The notes beneath the pieces were generated by a model that saw only the letters and a list, made by a program, of their open reading frames with translations, had not been told where the DNA came from and searched no databases. A stretch of 64,000 bases of DNA, taken from Bacteroidota bacterium. GTDB taxonomy: Bacteria; Bacteroidota; Bacteroidia; Chitinophagales; Chitinophagaceae. How positions within the stretch are numbered: the stretch's first letter is position 1; the number at the start of each line of letters is the position of its first letter. Where the stretch lies: positions 80,237-144,236 of the forward strand of contig JAFDYD010000028.1 in assembly GCA_018267615.1 (NCBI GenBank), in the 5' to 3' direction. The position numbers were made by a program, and so were the translations under genes. Shown one piece after another: positions 17,793-26,542 of the stretch.

Positions 17793-17823
17793 TAAAAGAA
17801 TTTTAGATTATAGATTTTAGATT

Positions 17824-17831
17824 TAGTTTTG
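17824..17831 (+). promoter_or_regulatory. Possible -7 box of upp
   Basis: TAGTTTTG matches TAnnTTTG and would give a leader of about 40 bases before ATG 17874. No -33 TTG is visible. Confidence 0.3.
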
Positions 17832-17873
17832 TCCAAGCTTATTTTCGAATTTCGGATTTTTAATTTTTATTTT

Positions 17874-18524
17874 ATGGTTATCAATCTGAGCCACGGATAT
17901 TCTTTGTTGAACGACTGGGTGAGTGAACTACGTGACGAAGTAGTTCAACAAGATCGCATGCGCTTTCGCCGCAACCTCGAACGTATTGGCGAAGTTGCCG
18001 CCTATGAAATAAGCAAACATTTACCATTTGAAGAAAAAGAAATACAAACTCCCCTTGGCAGTGTTATCTGCCGCACATTGAAAGAGCAGCCTGTTTTGGC
18101 TACCATTTTGCGCGCGGGACTGCCCCTGCATCAGGGTTTATTAAATTTTTTCGATAAAGCTGACAACGCATTCATTTCTGCATATAGAAAACATAAACGC
18201 GATGGATCCTTTGACATAAGCCTGGACTATGTATCTAGTCCAGACCTTGAAGACCGGATCGTAATTATTTCGGATCCGATGCTTGCAACTGGTTCTTCAT
18301 TGGTGAAGACGATTCAGTTTCTCCGCGAAGAAGGTCATCCAAAAGAAATTCATATTGTAACAGCCATCGCATGCACCGTCGGTATTGAATATGTGAAGAG
18401 AAGCGAGCCTCATTGCAAAATATGGAGCGGCGCAATCGATGATGAACTCACAGCAAAGGGATATATCGTTCCTGGATTGGGTGATGCGGGTGATCTTGCT
18501 TTCGGAACAAAATCCCAGTTATAA
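17874..18524 (+). CDS. upp: Uracil phosphoribosyltransferase
   Basis: Makes UMP from uracil and PRPP in pyrimidine salvage. The type I phosphoribosyltransferase fold has the flexible-loop region TILRAGLPLHQGLLNFF (about residues 75-92), the PRPP-binding motif IVIISDPMLATGSSLVKTIQ (about 130-150) and the uracil-binding C-terminus GLGDAGDLAFGT (about 200-212). The length of 216 fits. ATG 17874 (MVINLSHGYSLLNDW) is chosen over an in-frame start at 17829 whose 15 extra residues are not family-like. A weak terminator follows. Confidence 0.95.
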   Translation: MVINLSHGYSLLNDWVSELRDEVVQQDRMRFRRNLERIGEVAAYEISKHLPFEEKEIQTPLGSVICRTLKEQPVLATILRAGLPLHQGLLNFFDKADNAFISAYRKHKRDGSFDISLDYVSSPDLEDRIVIISDPMLATGSSLVKTIQFLREEGHPKEIHIVTAIACTVGIEYVKRSEPHCKIWSGAIDDELTAKGYIVPGLGDAGDLAFGTKSQL

Positions 18525-18532
18525 CAATATTT

Positions 18533-18565
18533 AACGGAATTATCCTTTATTTGTCCGTTTTTTTT
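18533..18565 (+). terminator. Possible intrinsic terminator of upp
   Basis: AACGGA (18533-18538) pairs with TCCGTT (18554-18559) and is followed by a run of T to 18565. The stem is only six base pairs with a 15-base loop. Confidence 0.5.
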
Positions 18566-18712
18566 GCTTATTTTCAAGCCGATATTCTTTAATAAATACC
18601 TATGAAATACCCGGCAGTTATACTCCTTAAGCAACCAGATCATTTTTTCCCTTACTTCTAAATCGTGTATATGCTGGTTATTTTTTGTGCGTGAAATGAA
18701 ACCATACTGTTT

Positions 18713-19753
18713 ATGAAAAAAATTGTTTGCATATTATCCTTGTTTCTATATGCATTTCTCGATAATAGGGCCTCTGCACAGGATCCCGCTTTCTCCCAAT
18801 TCTTTGCCTCACCACTCACATTGAATCCCGCATTGACGGGGAAATTCAATGGTGTAGTTCGTGTTGCGGGAAATTATCGCAATCAATGGCCCGCTATCAA
18901 CAATGCTTTTATAACTTCTACGATTTCGGTTGATGGTGGTATTTTAAAAAATAAACTTCCTGAAACTGATACATGGGGATTAGGTTTGATGGCAATGACA
19001 GATAAAACTGCCAACGGAATTCTCGCAAGCAATTACATTTCTCTCTCCACCGCATATCATAAAAGTCTGGATGAAAATGGATGGAATCAAATAGGAATCG
19101 GATTCCAGGGAACATACGCGAACAAAAGACTCGATGGCACAAAATTAAATTTTGAAGACGAATTGGATCAGCAAGGCGGCTGGACAATCCCCAGCGCTGA
19201 AACCATCGACGGCCACCAAGTGAATCTGAATTATTTCGATATGAATGTGGGTATTTTATATAATGGTTCTTCCAATGGCGACAATAACTTCTACCTCGGA
19301 GCATCTATGTATCATATCACACGCCCGAAAGAATCATTTACCGGAAATGCTTTTTATGTTCTTCATCCCCGAGTAACTGTGCACGGCGGATACTCGTTCC
19401 CGTTATCTCCGAATAGCACAACCAACTATCTTCATTTTAGCGGATTGTTCAGCAAACAAGCAAATGCAACGGATGCAATGCTTGGTGGCGCATGGTCGGT
19501 GAATGTAAATAATAACGACGCTGCTCCGATCAATTTTTATGCAGGTGCCTGGCTGCGATTCAGCAATCTTACTGATGCGGTGATCCCTTATATCGGACTT
19601 GATTTCAGCAATTTTACATTAGGACTTTCCTATGATGTGAATGTATCTTCTCTAAAAACTGCATCACAAAGCATGGGCGGTATCGAAATCTCGCTGATCT
19701 ATATTAAGAAGCCAGCCGATGGAAGAAAAGGAGTGCCTTGTCCGAAATTCTAA
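18713..19753 (+). CDS. PorP/SprF family type IX secretion membrane protein
   Basis: Outer-membrane beta-barrel of the PorP/SprF family, 346 residues. The signal peptide ends in ASA before QDPAFSQFFASPLTLNPALTG, the hallmark start of the mature family. Alternating strands end in FTLGLSYDVNVSSLK and a C-terminal region with GGIEISLIYI. In the type IX secretion system such barrels anchor sorted proteins (as SprF does for SprB) or take part in the motor ring complex (PorP). No large gliding adhesin is adjacent, so which role applies cannot be decided. It is a single gene, convergent with mpg. Confidence 0.92.
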   Translation: MKKIVCILSLFLYAFLDNRASAQDPAFSQFFASPLTLNPALTGKFNGVVRVAGNYRNQWPAINNAFITSTISVDGGILKNKLPETDTWGLGLMAMTDKTANGILASNYISLSTAYHKSLDENGWNQIGIGFQGTYANKRLDGTKLNFEDELDQQGGWTIPSAETIDGHQVNLNYFDMNVGILYNGSSNGDNNFYLGASMYHITRPKESFTGNAFYVLHPRVTVHGGYSFPLSPNSTTNYLHFSGLFSKQANATDAMLGGAWSVNVNNNDAAPINFYAGAWLRFSNLTDAVIPYIGLDFSNFTLGLSYDVNVSSLKTASQSMGGIEISLIYIKKPADGRKGVPCPKF

Positions 19754-19778
19754 TTGAATGAGATAATAAGATTCAAGG

Positions 19779-19875
19779 GATGAGGTGTAAGGTACAAGGC
19801 ACAAGATACAAGGTACAAGTGTCGTAGCTACTCCTTGTTCCTTGCACTTTTTATCTTGTGCCTTATACCTGTTTC
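19779..19875. repeat. Inverted repeat, ACAAGGCACAAG dialect
   Basis: Core arms 19791-19808 and 19852-19869 pair at 17 of 18 positions (GGTACAAGGCACAAGATA). Further words of the same kind (aaggtacaag, cttgttccttgc) extend both sides less regularly. It fills the gap between convergent porP/sprF and mpg genes. Confidence 0.8.
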
Positions 19876-19881
19876 CTGCAT

Positions 19882-20493
19882 TCAATTTTTCCCGCTAACG
19901 TTTTTGTTTCCTTTCACAATAAAACGATATAACAATTTCGCATCTTCGCCTGCATAATCAACGCCGATCCTGGCCGTGCTGACAATATCCGCATCAGCGA
20001 TTTTATACCCATCGTCACCAATAAAAATTTCATTTTTTAAAAGAGAACATCCCGTGTGATCGCGGTATAATCCGAGCGCTTTCGATACATTTCCCGGGCC
20101 CTTCGTGAGTGTGTGATCCAATTTCTTTTTGCCTGTTCGTTTCAGCATGATTTCAATTCCCTCCAATGGTTCCAGTGCGCGGATAAGAATTGCATGAGGA
20201 ACATTTTTTTTGTTCGTCACCACATTGAATAAATGATGGATACCATAACAAAGATACACATACGCAGATCCGGCTTTATCGTACATTACTTCGGTTCTCG
20301 CAGTTCTCCTGTTACCATAGGCATGTGAAGCGCGATCAACAGCTCCTGCATAAGCTTCTGTTTCCACAATCCTGCCGGAAGTTCGCTTACCATTGAACTG
20401 TGTTACCAGGATTTTACCCAATAATTCTTTCGCGATCTGTACCACATCTTCACGATTATAAAATGAATAGTCTAATTTTTTAATCTTAAGCAT
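19882..20493 (-). CDS. DNA-3-methyladenine glycosylase, AAG/Mpg type
   Basis: Monofunctional base-excision glycosylase that removes 3-methyladenine, hypoxanthine and related lesions by base flipping. The family core is visible: GRIVETEAYAGAVDRASHAY (active-site Glu, about residues 40-60), ARTEVMYDKAGSAYVYLCYG with the intercalating Tyr (about 65-85), HHLFNVVT, and later KGPGNVSKALGL (about 133) in the DNA-binding surface. The length of 203 fits bacterial members. It is a single gene, convergent with the PorP/SprF gene across an inverted repeat. Confidence 0.93.
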   Translation of the reverse strand: MLKIKKLDYSFYNREDVVQIAKELLGKILVTQFNGKRTSGRIVETEAYAGAVDRASHAYGNRRTARTEVMYDKAGSAYVYLCYGIHHLFNVVTNKKNVPHAILIRALEPLEGIEIMLKRTGKKKLDHTLTKGPGNVSKALGLYRDHTGCSLLKNEIFIGDDGYKIADADIVSTARIGVDYAGEDAKLLYRFIVKGNKNVSGKN

Positions 20494-20654
20494 CGAAATT
20501 TTGTTCCTGTGTAATTTAAGTTTTTATAAAACAGGATAAATTCAGAAACCTTGCACATTTTTTGATAGCTTGTTGAATCAGCTTTTTCATGTAGGTTTGA
20601 CAAACAATTCCTACACCCGGCAAATAAACTAAAAACTGAACTAAAACTGTTGTC

Positions 20655-21413
20655 TTGCTTAAGGAAATTGTTATCGCGATCCAGTCATATTATAAGGCGC
20701 ACATGTTTATCCGCAAACATCTTTTGTGGAAGTGGATCATTATACCCGGAATTCTATACATGATTCTTTTTTGTATCGGCATGTATTTTTTCTGGAACTC
20801 ATCTGACCGGGCCGTTTCTTATTTCAATGAAATTATCGGCATCGATAAATGGTTACATCGCCAACATAGTGCAGCTTTGAGTTTTCTTTTTGTGATGGGT
20901 GGAATTATGGTAAGATTGATCCTTGTGTTCTTCTACTTTTCTCTTTTCAAATATTTATTTCTCGTTATTGGTTCGCCTGTATTCGCGTACCTGAGTGAAA
21001 AAACAGAATCGATTATAGAAGGAAAAGAAATTCCTTTTAGCTCTGCACAAATGCTGAAAGATATGGCTCGCGGTATTCGCCTGGCATTGCGTAACTGCCT
21101 CTGGCAAACTGTCTATACCGTTTCTTTATTGTTACTTTCATTTGTACCTATTGTCGGTTGGATAACACCTGTTATATCTGGACTTGTGGAATGTTATTAT
21201 TATGGTTTCTCCATGCTCGATTATAGTTGCGAGCGTCATAAACTATCGCCTACGGAAAGTATCGCATTCATTGGCAAAAGACGCGGACTCGCCATGGGCA
21301 ATGGACTTGTATTTTACCTGATGCATTTTATTCCTTTTATCGGTTGGGTATTGGCTCCTTCTTATGCAGTTGTGGCTGCCACTATCAGTTTATATCACCA
21401 GAACCTGGAATAA
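20655..21413 (+). CDS. EI24 domain membrane protein
   Basis: A 252-residue inner-membrane protein of the EI24/CysZ-like family with about five to six spans (WIIPGILYMILFCIGMYFFW, FVMGGIMVRLILVFFYFSLF, TVYTVSLLLLSFVPIVGW, HFIPFIGWVLAPSYAVVAAT). A family landmark is GSPVFAYLSEKTE after the second span. CysZ imports sulfate, but no cysteine genes are nearby, so the substrate is open. The start is TTG 20655 (MLKEIVIAIQSYYKAH). The next gene begins four bases after the stop, so the two are co-transcribed. Confidence 0.85.
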   Translation: MLKEIVIAIQSYYKAHMFIRKHLLWKWIIIPGILYMILFCIGMYFFWNSSDRAVSYFNEIIGIDKWLHRQHSAALSFLFVMGGIMVRLILVFFYFSLFKYLFLVIGSPVFAYLSEKTESIIEGKEIPFSSAQMLKDMARGIRLALRNCLWQTVYTVSLLLLSFVPIVGWITPVISGLVECYYYGFSMLDYSCERHKLSPTESIAFIGKRRGLAMGNGLVFYLMHFIPFIGWVLAPSYAVVAATISLYHQNLE

Positions 21414-21417
21414 ATCT

Positions 21418-22122
21418 ATGCCTGCTAACGCTCAAGTATACCTGATACCTTGTTTTATTGATGAGAAATCTACAGAGGTGCTCCCGGCATACATATTGGA
21501 TGCAGTAAAAAAATGCAAGACTTTTTTTGTGGAGAATGACAGAAGCGCGAGACGTTATTTAAAAAGTTTATGGAAAGAAATGATCATCGATAACTACGAG
21601 TGGTTTGTCATCCACGAAAACGAAGAACAGTTAAAGAATGAGTTTCGACAGCAATTAAAAAAAGGAAATACGATTGGTATCATTAGTGAAGCCGGTTGTC
21701 CGGGTGTTGCAGATCCGGGACAAATATTAATCTCTGTTGCACATGAAGCGAATGCAATTATAAAACCGTTGGTAGGACCGAGTTCTATTTTACTTGCATT
21801 GATGGCAAGTGGTATGAACGGTCAGCAATTTCAATTTGTAGGATACTTGCCAATCGACAATCATCAGCGTTCAAAAAAAATAAAAGAGCTGGAAAATGAA
21901 TCGCTGAAAAAAAATTGTACGCAGATTTTTATTGAAACACCTTATCGAAACAGTCAGTTGCTTGCAGCAATTTTAAACAACTGCAACTCTTCAACCAGAC
22001 TTTGCATTGCAGTGGATATAACTGCAGCGAAGGAAAACATCCGAACAAAAACAATCAGTGAATGGAAAAAGGAAATCCCCGATATCAATAAGCACCCGGC
22101 GATTTTTTTGTTGCTGGGTTAA
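21418..22122 (+). CDS. Tetrapyrrole-methylase-type SAM methyltransferase (RsmI-related)
   Basis: A 234-residue protein of the RsmI-like branch of tetrapyrrole methylases. It has YLIPCFIDEK at the N-terminus, FFVENDRSARRYL (about 38), IGIISEAGCPGVADPG (AdoMet-binding loop, about 85-100), GPSSILLALMASGMNGQQFQ (about 120), GYLP (about 142) and the TQIFIETPYRN segment (about 170). RsmI proper 2'-O-methylates C1402 of 16S rRNA. This shorter Bacteroidota paralogue is usually left as a general methyltransferase. ATG 21418 starts four bases after the EI24 stop. Confidence 0.85.
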   Translation: MPANAQVYLIPCFIDEKSTEVLPAYILDAVKKCKTFFVENDRSARRYLKSLWKEMIIDNYEWFVIHENEEQLKNEFRQQLKKGNTIGIISEAGCPGVADPGQILISVAHEANAIIKPLVGPSSILLALMASGMNGQQFQFVGYLPIDNHQRSKKIKELENESLKKNCTQIFIETPYRNSQLLAAILNNCNSSTRLCIAVDITAAKENIRTKTISEWKKEIPDINKHPAIFLLLG

Positions 22123-22159
22123 ATTAATCAAGGCGATGCATATTTCGAGAAGCTAAAAA

Positions 22160-22552
22160 TCAATACGAACCCGGACCTATTTTTGAATCACGCATCGCAT
22201 AAATGCTATCGACAACAAAAACAGTTGCTCCGCGCCAGGGTAAGGCCCCGATATATTCTTTATAGTGTAATTCAAATTCTTTTCCGCTGTTGGTCATCAA
22301 TTTTTGAGCGATTGCTTCATCCGCAATTGAAAAACGGAACTCGTAGGATTGAATAGTGCCTGCGGTGCTGCCTTTGAATCCGGTTTGTATCAATGACCCT
22401 TCGTAGGTTTTAAAAATATATCCTTTCTTAACGACATAGTTCAATTGTCCAGCTTTCACACCTTCTCCAAATACCCAGAAATAATGGAAGTAAACAAAAA
22501 TCAGCAAAGCGATCAGGATGATGACGCCAGTAATTCTCAAAAATTTTTTCAT
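22160..22552 (-). CDS. Small membrane-anchored protein, unknown function
   Basis: A 130-residue protein with one N-terminal span (LRITGVIILIALLIFVYFHYFW) and a periplasmic domain of mainly beta strands (GQLNYVVKKGYIFKTYEGSL, SYEFRFSIADEAIAQ, ELHYKEYIGALPWRG). The same architecture is common in Bacteroidota and is sometimes called '6-phosphogluconate dehydrogenase' in databases without any visible reason in the sequence. ATG 22552 (MKKFLRITG) is preferred to the longer frame from 22603, which would overlap the M28 peptidase gene upstream. It lies 28 bases behind that gene, so it is probably co-transcribed. Confidence 0.75.
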   Translation of the reverse strand: MKKFLRITGVIILIALLIFVYFHYFWVFGEGVKAGQLNYVVKKGYIFKTYEGSLIQTGFKGSTAGTIQSYEFRFSIADEAIAQKLMTNSGKEFELHYKEYIGALPWRGATVFVVDSIYAMRDSKIGPGSY

Positions 22553-22580
22553 AAACGATCGGTTTAAAGCTTTAGATATT

Positions 22581-23939
22581 CTATAAACCGTACTTATCAA
22601 CAAGATAAATTAAAGCCGCCATATTCACTGCGCCAAGCTCTAACTCTCTTTTGTTTACATTCTCGAACACGTCATTGGCCGCATGATGCAAATCAAAATA
22701 TCTTTGCGAATCAGGTATTAACTCGCCAACGGGAATTCCGAATTTTATATTCAGCGAATCCACATCGGCACCACCGCCATCTCCAGTAAATTCATAAACG
22801 CCGTAGGGCTGAAGCAATGGAATCCATTGAGTCATTTTATCCATCCGCTCTTTTGTTGTTCCTAAACTAAATCCGCGCGGAGTAAAACCTCCTGCATCAC
22901 TCTCCAATGCAAATACATGTTTTTCATTTTTTGCCTCATTGATATATTTTTTTGAGCCGCCACCCGTGTTTTCTTCGTCAGAAAATAATACAACGCGGAT
23001 CGTGTGCCTGGGGTGATAGCCGACTGCCTTCAAAGCACGCAGCACTTCAATAGAATGAACACAACCAGTGCCATCATCGTGCGCGCCTTCTGCAGGATCC
23101 CACGAATCCAGGTGGCCACCGACAGTGATATATTGATCCGGAAATTCTGTGCCTGTAAATTCACCAATCACATTATATCCAACTGTATCAGGTAATGCAT
23201 GCGCATTCGTTTTCACAAACAAGCTGACGTTTTTGTTTTGTTGAATAGCAGTCGCAATTTTATCTGCATCCAACAACCCAACCGCGAGTGTAGGAATTTT
23301 TGGAAACGAATCATTATAAATCATTGCGCCCGTATGCGGATAGTTATTGGTGGACTCACTCATCGATCTTACTACTGTTGCAACGGCTCCATATTGTGCG
23401 GCGCGGCTTGCACCTTTTGTTCGATATGAATTAGCATCGCTATACGCTCTAAAAACATGTATGAATCTTGGATTGAATTTATAATTGTAAAAAACAATTT
23501 TACCTTTCACTTCTTTTTTTCTCTGTTCAAGTTCGTCCCAAGAATTTATCAGTATTGCAGGTGCTGTTATTCCTTTTGCACCCGTGCCGATAGAATTGCC
23601 CAGTGCCAAAACACTTAATGCAGTCTCCTTGCCGCCGACAATTAATTTTCCCTCATCCTTTCCTCCTCTTACCCAATGCGGAATTTTGCATTCCTGCAAA
23701 TACACTTTATCGGCACCTGCATTTTTTAATGCCTGCTTGCCCCATTCTTCGGCTTTATATGTTTGTGGTGTTCCAGATAGTCTCGGTCCAACGGTTTTGG
23801 TTAATGTGTGAAGGTTTTCGTAAGCCTTGCTGTTTACCAAAATTTCGTCTGCCAATTTCCGGATAAATAAAGAGTCATTTTGCGCAAAAGCAATATTTAA
23901 AAATAAAAGGGACCAAGCTGTCAACAATATACGATGCAT
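22581..23939 (-). CDS. Secreted M28 family aminopeptidase with PA domain
   Basis: An exported zinc aminopeptidase, 452 residues. The signal peptide (LLTAWSLLFLNIAFA before QNDS) is followed by a cap, a PA domain (about residues 120-235) and the M28 catalytic core. Zinc ligands are visible in VGGHLDSWDPAEGAHDDGTG (His and bridging Asp, about 270-290), FSDEENTGGGS (catalytic Glu pair, about 320), LESDAGGF (Asp, about 345) and FDLHHAANDVFE (last His, about 420). It probably degrades peptides in the periplasm or outside. The small membrane protein gene follows by 28 bases. Confidence 0.94.
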   Translation of the reverse strand: MHRILLTAWSLLFLNIAFAQNDSLFIRKLADEILVNSKAYENLHTLTKTVGPRLSGTPQTYKAEEWGKQALKNAGADKVYLQECKIPHWVRGGKDEGKLIVGGKETALSVLALGNSIGTGAKGITAPAILINSWDELEQRKKEVKGKIVFYNYKFNPRFIHVFRAYSDANSYRTKGASRAAQYGAVATVVRSMSESTNNYPHTGAMIYNDSFPKIPTLAVGLLDADKIATAIQQNKNVSLFVKTNAHALPDTVGYNVIGEFTGTEFPDQYITVGGHLDSWDPAEGAHDDGTGCVHSIEVLRALKAVGYHPRHTIRVVLFSDEENTGGGSKKYINEAKNEKHVFALESDAGGFTPRGFSLGTTKERMDKMTQWIPLLQPYGVYEFTGDGGGADVDSLNIKFGIPVGELIPDSQRYFDLHHAANDVFENVNKRELELGAVNMAALIYLVDKYGL

Positions 23940-24085
23940 GCACGTTAATTTTCGCTAAGGTAATTTAATAGCTTGAAAAATCATGGGGATCATGTTGCAT
24001 GAACCGGATCACAATGAACGAGTATTACCGGTGATGAGTTCCCAACTTGTTTGATTAACTTCGGTCACTCAAATTAAAAAATTGT

Positions 24086-25204
24086 ATGCGGATTGGAATT
24101 GTTTGTTATCCTACATTCGGCGGTAGTGGTGTATTGGCAACTGAATTGGGAAAGGCGTTGGCAGATAAAGGACACCAGGTTCATTTTATTACTTATCAGC
24201 AGCCGGTTCGACTTAATGAATTCAATGCAAATATTTTTTATCATGAAGTAAGAGTCGCTACTTATCCATTGTTCGATTACGCGCCTTACGAAACTGTGTT
24301 GTCCAGCACGATGGTCGATGTGATCATGAACAACAGGCTGGATCTTCTTCATGTGCATTATGCAATTCCGCATGCTTCCGCCGCATACATGGCAAAAAAA
24401 ATCGTGGAAAGACAAGGAAGAAAAATCCCTGTAATAACAACTTTGCATGGAACAGATATCACGCTTGTTGGGCGCGATAAAACTTTTGCGCCGGTAGTCG
24501 CATTTTCTATTAATGAAAGTGATGCCATCACTGCAGTATCGCAGAATCTGCGAGATGAGACCTATCATATTTTTGATATCAAAAAAGAAATCCAGGTCAT
24601 TTACAATTTCGTGGATGTAACGAGATTTCGGAAAAAGCCGATCGATGCTTTTCGCAAAGTTATCGCACCGAATGGCGAAAAAATTTTATTACATGCTTCC
24701 AATTTCAGAGCAATCAAAAGAGTGGAAGATGTAGTGCGCATATTTGCTGAAGTGAACAAACGTATTCGAAGCAAATTACTTTTTGTAGGAGACGGACCCG
24801 AAAGACCTGCAGCTGAAAATCTTTGTCGTGATCTTAATTTATTTGATGACATGCGTTTTGTCGGCAAGCAGGAGCAGATGGAAGAAATACTTGCAGTGGC
24901 CGATCTTTTTGTGCTTCCTTCCGAATATGAAAGTTTTGGTTTGGCTGCATTGGAAGCAATGGCGGCAGGTGTACCAGTGGTTTCAACAGATGTGGGAGGA
25001 TTACCTGAAATAAATGTAAATGGAATAACCGGCTATCTTGATAAAGTTGGAGATATCGGAAGCATGAGTCATCACGCTATTGAAATACTGCAAAATGAAT
25101 CGACATTAAAAACATTCAAGGATAACGCTGCCGAACATGCGAAGAAATTTGATATACATAATATCGTACCGCAATATGAGGCGCTGTATAATAAATTTCT
25201 ATAG
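24086..25204 (+). CDS. bshA: N-acetyl-alpha-D-glucosaminyl L-malate synthase
   Basis: GT4 glycosyltransferase that joins GlcNAc from UDP-GlcNAc to L-malate, the first step of bacillithiol synthesis. The GT-B fold is clear: the N-terminal domain opens with MRIGIVCYPTFGGSGVLATE (residues 1-20), then HVHYAIPHASAAYMAK (about 93) and TLHGTDITLVG (about 125). The C-terminal nucleotide-binding domain has LLHASNFRAIKR (about 203) and PSEYESFGLAALEAMAAG (about 275), with the GT4 E-x7-E motif. The length of 372 fits. Bacillithiol in Bacteroidota is known; bshB and bshC are not in the window. Confidence 0.93.
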   Translation: MRIGIVCYPTFGGSGVLATELGKALADKGHQVHFITYQQPVRLNEFNANIFYHEVRVATYPLFDYAPYETVLSSTMVDVIMNNRLDLLHVHYAIPHASAAYMAKKIVERQGRKIPVITTLHGTDITLVGRDKTFAPVVAFSINESDAITAVSQNLRDETYHIFDIKKEIQVIYNFVDVTRFRKKPIDAFRKVIAPNGEKILLHASNFRAIKRVEDVVRIFAEVNKRIRSKLLFVGDGPERPAAENLCRDLNLFDDMRFVGKQEQMEEILAVADLFVLPSEYESFGLAALEAMAAGVPVVSTDVGGLPEINVNGITGYLDKVGDIGSMSHHAIEILQNESTLKTFKDNAAEHAKKFDIHNIVPQYEALYNKFL

Positions 25205-25209
25205 TCAAA

Positions 25210-26499
25210 TCATCTCCTTAACCAAAGTTGCGGATCGAGGTTACGGTTTTTATCATCAGATAAAATAAATTCAAGTTCCCCGGCATCAGCTAATTTACCA
25301 ATCGACTGACCTGTTCTCACCTGTTGACCTTTGGAAACAGATACAGAAGCAAGATTACTATACGTGGTAAAATATTTTCCATGCCGGATCATCACAGCAC
25401 TTACGTCAGCAACATTAAAAACGCTTTGTACTTCTCCTTCAAACACTGCTTTCACAGTTGATCCTCCATTTGTTTCAATCGTTATGCCTGGATTATTATG
25501 TTTGACACCCTTAATATATTCATGTGGTCCGAAAGCCATGCTGATATTTCCCGCATCTACCGGCCACGGCAAATGCCGCTGATTTTTTTCAAAATTGTCT
25601 GATAATGCAACATCCGCATTGCTCGAAAATACTGTAAGGTTTTTAGGCTTGGCTGGCGTCGTTGTTACAGCATTATTATTTGCCGGAGTATTGGTTTTAT
25701 TATTGACAGATGCCTTTTCTTCGGCTGCCTTTGTGGCTGCATCTTTTCTTTTTGCTTCCTTAATCGCTTCATCTCTCGCGCGCCGAATGGCTGCCGCTAT
25801 TGCACTACCCAACTTTTGATCCTGTTTTTGCTTGGCAGACATTTCCTTCTTCAATTCCTTTTCCTGGGATTGCAATTTGTTGACTACAACATCTTTTTCT
25901 CTTTTTTCAATTTCCAACTCCTGCCTTTCTTTTGTTTGCTTTTGCAATACTTCATCTTTCTCCTTTCGCTTTAAGGTCAACCCATCAATTTTTCCCTGCA
26001 AAAGATCCTGCGTTCTCTTGATATTGTCAGCACGCTCAGTTCTGTAACTGCGATAAGATTTGAGATAAGCAATTCTTTTGACTGCATCATTGAAACTGGT
26101 TGCGGCAAATATAAAATTGAGAAAATCATAATTGGTGCGATTCTCATAAGAATACACAACGCTTTCGGCGTATTGCTTTCTCAATGTGTCCAGTTCTTTT
26201 TTCAATTTGAGAATTTCCTGGTAAGACTGCGACATATCCGACTGAATCAAATTTATCTGACCATTTATATTTTGAATCGCCATTTGCCGGAGACGCAATC
26301 TTCGTTGCAACAAGGCCAATTGACCCAATGTTTCTTTTTTATTCTTTTTTGTCTCGTCGAGCGAACGCTTTACATCCTCAATTTCCTTCTGAATAGCCTC
26401 ACGTTCTTTTTCAAGATCGCTGCGGCTTTGCGCCGGTGTTTGGCAAAAAGAATTTACTGCTGTCAGCAAGTAGATGAAAAAAATTAGGGGTTTGCGCAT
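25210..26499 (-). CDS. EnvC-like murein hydrolase activator (degenerate M23 domain)
   Basis: A periplasmic protein, 429 residues: signal peptide (LIFFIYLLTAVNSFC), a very long coiled coil (about 22-270, with ERQELEIEKREKDVV and KKEMSAKQKQDQKL), a low-complexity Asn/Thr/Ala linker, and a C-terminal LytM/M23 domain (about 305-429). The zinc-site motifs are not intact: the usual HxxxD region reads KHNNPGITIE and the final HxH reads ELEFIL. This matches EnvC-type activators, which switch on amidases for septal wall cleavage rather than cutting the wall themselves. It is the third gene of a dut-DUF4292-envC run. Confidence 0.88.
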   Translation of the reverse strand: MRKPLIFFIYLLTAVNSFCQTPAQSRSDLEKEREAIQKEIEDVKRSLDETKKNKKETLGQLALLQRRLRLRQMAIQNINGQINLIQSDMSQSYQEILKLKKELDTLRKQYAESVVYSYENRTNYDFLNFIFAATSFNDAVKRIAYLKSYRSYRTERADNIKRTQDLLQGKIDGLTLKRKEKDEVLQKQTKERQELEIEKREKDVVVNKLQSQEKELKKEMSAKQKQDQKLGSAIAAAIRRARDEAIKEAKRKDAATKAAEEKASVNNKTNTPANNNAVTTTPAKPKNLTVFSSNADVALSDNFEKNQRHLPWPVDAGNISMAFGPHEYIKGVKHNNPGITIETNGGSTVKAVFEGEVQSVFNVADVSAVMIRHGKYFTTYSNLASVSVSKGQQVRTGQSIGKLADAGELEFILSDDKNRNLDPQLWLRR

Positions 26500-26542
26500 G
26501 TCAAGAATTTAATGATGGGTTACAATTTAAGCTTCCGGAAAA

